A DNA stretch of 9,880 bases from an uncultured Ruminococcus sp. (GTDB taxonomy: Bacteria > Bacillota > Clostridia > Oscillospirales > Ruminococcaceae), in the NCBI GenBank assembly GCA_946537565.1, contig CAMNFW010000065.1, positions 1 through 9,880 on the forward strand. The letters run 5' to 3'. The position numbers and the translations under genes were made by a program. The notes beneath the pieces were generated by a model. It saw only the letters and a list, made by a program, of their open reading frames with translations. It had not been told where the DNA came from and made no database searches. Each line of letters opens with the position of its first letter. Within the stretch, counting starts at the first letter, position 1. This document shows positions 6,557 through 9,880 of this stretch, in pieces.

Positions 6557-7695
6557 TATGACAACCTCTCCTTAAAATCTGTATAGCCAAAACGCTTTAC
6601 GACCTCGTATGTGCCGTCAGTATGAAGCACTGCAATGTCAGGCAAAGGCATACCGTTGAAGGTGTTGTTCTTGACCATTGAGTAAATAGCCATGTCCTCA
6701 AAACACAGCCTGTCTCCGGCTTCAAGCGGTGTATCAAAGCTATAGTCACCGATAACATCTCCTGCGAGACAAGTCCTTGATGCAAGCCTGTAGGTATAAG
6801 CTTTCTCTCCCGGCTTTCCGCCTGTGAAAAGCGGCGGACGATACGGCATTTCCAATACATCTGGCATATGACAGGCTGCGGATGAATCAAGTATCGCTAT
6901 GTCCATTCCGTTATGGACTACCTCAAGAACCTCTGTGATAAGATATCCTGCATTGAGCGCTATTGCCTCTCCGGGTTCAAGATACACCTGAACTCCGTAT
7001 TTCTCCTGAAAATCCTTTACAAGTCTTTCAAGCCTTTTGATGTCATAATCAGGCCTTGTTATATGATGACCTCCGCCAAAATTCACCCACCTGCATTTGC
7101 TGAGGTATTTTCCGAATTTTTCTTCAACTGCTTGAAGTGTTATCTCCAGCGCATCAGAATCCTGCTCGCAAAGTGTGTGAAAATGCAAGCCGTCAAATCC
7201 TTCATAACCTGATGCTTCAAGCTGTTCTGCTGTAACTCCAAGTCTTGAAAACGGCGCACATGGGTCATATATAGCTGTGCCTTCCTGAGTTGAACCCTCC
7301 GGATTTATTCGCAAGCCTATGCTTTTTCCTGTGCATTTTCCAGAATATTTTTTTATCTGCGCTATTGAATTGAATACAATATGATCACTGACTTCAAGTA
7401 TCTCATCAAACTCGCTCTCACGATATGCCGGAGAGTATATATGCACCTCTCCGCCAAATTCCTCACGGGCAAGCTTTGCCTCATAAAGTCCGCTGGCTGT
7501 AGTTCCGGAAAGATACCTCGCTATTATCGGATATACCGAAAACATCGAAAACGCTTTCTGTGCAAGCAGTATCTTACAGCCGGTCCGCTCCTGAACTCCT
7601 GCCAGTATCTCCAGATTCCGGATAAGACTTGCTTCATCAAGCACATATGCCGGCGTTTCAGCTGCTGAGGCTATTGCAATCAGTCTTCTGTCCAT
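6556..7695 (-). CDS. nspC: Carboxynorspermidine / carboxyspermidine decarboxylase
   Basis: This 379-residue enzyme is a PLP-dependent alanine-racemase-fold decarboxylase related to diaminopimelate and arginine decarboxylases. It removes the carboxyl group from carboxyspermidine (or carboxynorspermidine) to give spermidine (or norspermidine). The PLP lysine is probably Lys47 in LLAQKAFSMF. Other family elements are GLRINPE, GLHFHTLCEQ (171-178), NFGGGHH (205-211) binding the PLP phosphate, YLEPGEAI (239-245), and CLAGD (309-313) supplying the catalytic Cys at the dimer interface. Length is normal. It begins at a TGATG overlap with the dehydrogenase gene; the upstream bases offer only a weak TGGTGG site, so initiation probably depends on translation of the preceding gene. 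Context with the dehydrogenase and aguAB favours spermidine over norspermidine as product, since putrescine is the diamine made here. Confidence 0.95.
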   Translation of the reverse strand: MDRRLIAIASAAETPAYVLDEASLIRNLEILAGVQERTGCKILLAQKAFSMFSVYPIIARYLSGTTASGLYEAKLAREEFGGEVHIYSPAYRESEFDEILEVSDHIVFNSIAQIKKYSGKCTGKSIGLRINPEGSTQEGTAIYDPCAPFSRLGVTAEQLEASGYEGFDGLHFHTLCEQDSDALEITLQAVEEKFGKYLSKCRWVNFGGGHHITRPDYDIKRLERLVKDFQEKYGVQVYLEPGEAIALNAGYLITEVLEVVHNGMDIAILDSSAACHMPDVLEMPYRPPLFTGGKPGEKAYTYRLASRTCLAGDVIGDYSFDTPLEAGDRLCFEDMAIYSMVKNNTFNGMPLPDIAVLHTDGTYEVVKRFGYTDFKERLS

Positions 7696-8948
7696 CAGTC
7701 CACCAGAACAGGAGCTTCGTCTACTACCCAGGGCAGACCATCCTTATTAAGTGCTTCCATATATGGATCAGGATCAAATTCCTCTACGTTGAATACTCCT
7801 GCTCCCTTCCAGGTTCCGCTGGCTACCATTGCTGTACCGATCATTGCCGGTACACCTGTGGTGTAGGATACCGCCTGTGCGCCGGTCTCCTTATAGCATT
7901 CCTGGTGATCACATACATTGTAAATGTAGATATTACGCTCCTTTCCGTCCTTTATGCCACGGAAAATGCAGCCGATATTCGTCTTGCCTACTGTTCTCGG
8001 TCCCAGTGATGCCGGGTCCGGAAGAAGCGCTTTCAGGAACTTTATCGGTACTATCTGATGTCCCTCAAACTCGATCGGAACTGTACTCAGCATTCCTACA
8101 TTCTGGAGACAGTTCATGTGTGTAAGATAGCTCTGTCCAAAGGTCATGAAAAAGCGTATTCTCTTTACATTAGGGATATTCTTTGCCAGTGATTCAATTT
8201 CCTCATGATGAAGCAGATACATATCCTTCATGCCTACTCCGGCAAAATTATACTCACGCTTTATCTCCATCGGCTCTGTTTCTACCCAGTGTCCGTCCTC
8301 CCAGTATGAACCGTTGGCTGATACCTCACGAAGATTGATCTCAGGGTTGAAATTCGTTGCAAAGGGATATCCATGATCTCCGCCGTTGCAGTCAAGTATA
8401 TCAATATAATGTATCTCATCAAAATAATGCTTGAGGGCATAGGCTGTGAAAACACTGGTAACTCCGGGGTCAAAGCCTGTTCCAAGCAGTGCGGTCAGTC
8501 CTGCCTCCTTGAATTTATCCTGATATGCCCACTGCCATGAATAATCAAAATATGCTGTGAAGCCTTTCTCCTTGCAGCGCTTTTCATATATCGCTCTCCA
8601 CTCAGGATCATCTGTATCCTCTGCCTCATAGTTTGCGGTGTCAACATAGTTTGCTCCGCAGGCAAGGCAGGCATCCATTATGGTAAGATCCTGATACGGC
8701 AGCGCTACATTCAGAACTGTATGCGGCTTATAACTGTTCATAAGCTCGGTCAGTGACTCAAAACTATCTGCATCTACCTTTGCTGTTGTGATAACTGCCT
8801 TTGTTGAAGGAGCAAGCTTCTCAGCAAGGGCATCGCATTTTGACTTTGTTCTGCTGGCTATACAGATTTCCGTAAATAAAGGATTCTGACAGCATTTGTG
8901 TATTGCTACTGTTGCTACTCCTCCGCAGCCTATTACAAGTAATCTCAT
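7695..8948 (-). CDS. Carboxynorspermidine / carboxyspermidine dehydrogenase (saccharopine dehydrogenase family)
   Basis: This 417-residue protein begins with a Rossmann nucleotide-binding motif, MRLLVIGCGGVA (GCGGVA at 7-12), and IASRTKSKCDA at 30-40, probably contacting the NADPH phosphate. GTGFDPGVTSVF (156-167) and the C-terminal SYTTGVPAMIGTAM are characteristic of the saccharopine dehydrogenase family branch that condenses aspartate beta-semialdehyde with a diamine and reduces the imine. With putrescine the product is carboxyspermidine, the substrate of the next enzyme. True lysine saccharopine reductases look similar, but the adjacent nspC settles the role. A GGGAGG site precedes the ATG by 9 bases within the 14-base gap after the aminopropyltransferase gene. 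It shares a TGATG overlap with nspC. Some automatic annotations would name it saccharopine dehydrogenase or Lys9. Confidence 0.93.
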   Translation of the reverse strand: MRLLVIGCGGVATVAIHKCCQNPLFTEICIASRTKSKCDALAEKLAPSTKAVITTAKVDADSFESLTELMNSYKPHTVLNVALPYQDLTIMDACLACGANYVDTANYEAEDTDDPEWRAIYEKRCKEKGFTAYFDYSWQWAYQDKFKEAGLTALLGTGFDPGVTSVFTAYALKHYFDEIHYIDILDCNGGDHGYPFATNFNPEINLREVSANGSYWEDGHWVETEPMEIKREYNFAGVGMKDMYLLHHEEIESLAKNIPNVKRIRFFMTFGQSYLTHMNCLQNVGMLSTVPIEFEGHQIVPIKFLKALLPDPASLGPRTVGKTNIGCIFRGIKDGKERNIYIYNVCDHQECYKETGAQAVSYTTGVPAMIGTAMVASGTWKGAGVFNVEEFDPDPYMEALNKDGLPWVVDEAPVLVD

Positions 8949-8962
8949 AGTAAAATTCCTCC

Positions 8963-9829
8963 CTAATTCTTTTTTATGCTTTCCTCTTCCTCCAGCAGAT
9001 CTTCAACATACTTCGGCAGCATAAATGCTCCGGTATGAAGATTTGCTGAATAATACCATGTCTTTAGCTTTCTCGCTTTCCACCTCTTGGGATCAAAATC
9101 CGTAAGCGGATGATACTTCTTCGATGCAAATCCAAAAAGCCAGTATCCGGACGGACAGGTGGGTATATGCGCCTGGTATACACGGCTTATGGGAAAACTG
9201 CTGTAAGCCTTTCTGTGCATTGTCCGGCAGGCATCTTCGTCCTCGTCAAAAAATGGACTTCCATGCTGATATACCATTATTCCGTCTTCTCTCAGAGCCT
9301 TATAGCAGCTGCCGTAAAACTCCTTTGTGAACAGTCCGGCTGTATGACCAAAGGGATCAGTGCTGTCGTTTATTATCAGGTCATATTCATCATGTCTGCC
9401 CCTTAGAAAACGCAGACCGTCACGATAATATATCTTTACTCTTGGGTCGTCCAGTCCCCTGGCATTGTCAGGGAAAAACTCCTTGCAGACCTGTACAAAA
9501 AGCTCGTCAGGCTCCACAACATCTATCTCTTCTATCTCATCATAATACGAAAGCTCACGGGCTACTCCTCCGTCACCGCCGCCTATGACAAGCACCTTTT
9601 TTACATACGGATGCACCGCCATCGGAACGTGTACTATCATTTCATCGTAGGTAAACTCGTCCTTCTCTGAGAATATTACGCTGCCGTCAGAGGTGATGAA
9701 TCTGCCGAATTCCTCCGACTCGAATACATCTATTCGCTGAAAATCACTCGTTCCGCTGAACAGCTGCTTCTCTACTCTTATGGACATTTTTACATTTTCA
9801 GTGTGATATTCAGAAAACCAGAAATCCAT
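8963..9829 (-). CDS. speE: Spermidine-synthase-like aminopropyltransferase
   Basis: This 288-residue protein has the full polyamine aminopropyltransferase layout. An N-terminal beta-domain (MDFWFSEYHTENVKMSIRV) is followed by the substrate-gate motif DEFTYDE (57-63), the nucleotide-binding loop VIGGGDGG (81-88), VEPDE (105-109), RDGLRFL (136-142), and NDSTDPFG (154-161) with Asp155 and Asp158 at the expected catalytic positions. PSGYWLFGFASK (226-237) and the basic C-terminal region are also typical. Canonical members transfer aminopropyl from decarboxylated SAM to putrescine, giving spermidine and methylthioadenosine. No SAM decarboxylase gene is in the window, and downstream genes encode a SAM-independent route, so the real acceptor, or even the need for this gene, is uncertain. 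The start overlaps the preceding stop by one base (TGATG) and has AAGGAGG at 9837-9843. Function as an aminopropyltransferase is well supported; substrate is not. Confidence 0.92.
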   Translation of the reverse strand: MDFWFSEYHTENVKMSIRVEKQLFSGTSDFQRIDVFESEEFGRFITSDGSVIFSEKDEFTYDEMIVHVPMAVHPYVKKVLVIGGGDGGVARELSYYDEIEEIDVVEPDELFVQVCKEFFPDNARGLDDPRVKIYYRDGLRFLRGRHDEYDLIINDSTDPFGHTAGLFTKEFYGSCYKALREDGIMVYQHGSPFFDEDEDACRTMHRKAYSSFPISRVYQAHIPTCPSGYWLFGFASKKYHPLTDFDPKRWKARKLKTWYYSANLHTGAFMLPKYVEDLLEEEESIKKN

Positions 9830-9880
9830 CAGTCAGCCTCCTTAAGTACATTTAGATATTCAAGGGTTCCGTCCTCCGGT
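9829..9880 (-). CDS. C-terminal end of the upstream operon gene, probably arginine decarboxylase
   Basis: In the frame ending at the TGA at 9829-9831 the minus strand reads PEDGTLEYLNVLKEAD before the stop, open to the window edge. The stop overlaps the aminopropyltransferase ATG by one base, the same coupled arrangement seen further down the operon, so this is very likely the coding end of the preceding gene. The downstream enzymes consume agmatine and putrescine, so a biosynthetic arginine decarboxylase is the expected neighbour. Sixteen residues are too few to recognise the family from sequence; the name rests on context alone. Confidence 0.5.
   Translation of the reverse strand, partial: PEDGTLEYLNVLKEAD

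Noticed and set aside
7695..8948. Reading the saccharopine-dehydrogenase-family gene as part of lysine metabolism.
   Set aside because: The overlap with nspC and the surrounding agmatine and polyamine genes fit the carboxy(nor)spermidine dehydrogenase role much better; no lysine pathway gene is present.

Overview
The window looks like chromosomal DNA from a fibre-degrading, cellulosome-forming Bacillota bacterium, most likely Ruminococcus or a close Oscillospiraceae relative. This rests on a secreted GH9 glycosidase ending in a two-repeat dockerin, a GH5 glycosidase nearby, moderate GC content, AAGGAG-type ribosome binding sites, and a polyamine cluster of the carboxyspermidine type known from gut Firmicutes. 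The genus is an inference.

Left part (1-4374). A GH5-family glycosidase without a signal peptide runs leftwards off the window edge. It is separated by a 243-base divergent promoter region from a rightward group: a metal-dependent cyclase/kynurenine-formamidase-like hydrolase, a small lipoprotein with a rhodanese domain, and a large dockerin-bearing GH9 enzyme. Both divergent promoters are close to or at sigma-70 consensus. An 18-base inverted repeat lies between them.

Middle (4375-4559). This is a convergent gap with a strong GC-rich hairpin that can terminate transcription from both sides.

Right part (4560-9880). A tightly packed leftward polyamine operon is read, in transcription order, as: the C-terminal end of an upstream gene (probably arginine decarboxylase), spermidine-synthase-like aminopropyltransferase (SpeE), carboxy(nor)spermidine dehydrogenase, carboxy(nor)spermidine decarboxylase (NspC), agmatine deiminase (AguA) and N-carbamoylputrescine amidohydrolase (AguB). 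Four of the five junctions are 1-4 base overlaps (TGATG, TAATG, ATGA); the fifth is a 14-base gap. Together they describe a full arginine > agmatine > N-carbamoylputrescine > putrescine > carboxyspermidine > spermidine route.

The main puzzle is that SpeE normally needs decarboxylated S-adenosylmethionine, yet no SAM decarboxylase gene is seen here, and the dehydrogenase/decarboxylase pair already provides a SAM-independent way to add the aminopropyl group. I found no RNA genes, insertion sequences, CRISPR arrays or phage genes. The window is mostly ordinary metabolic chromosome, with a few points worth checking.
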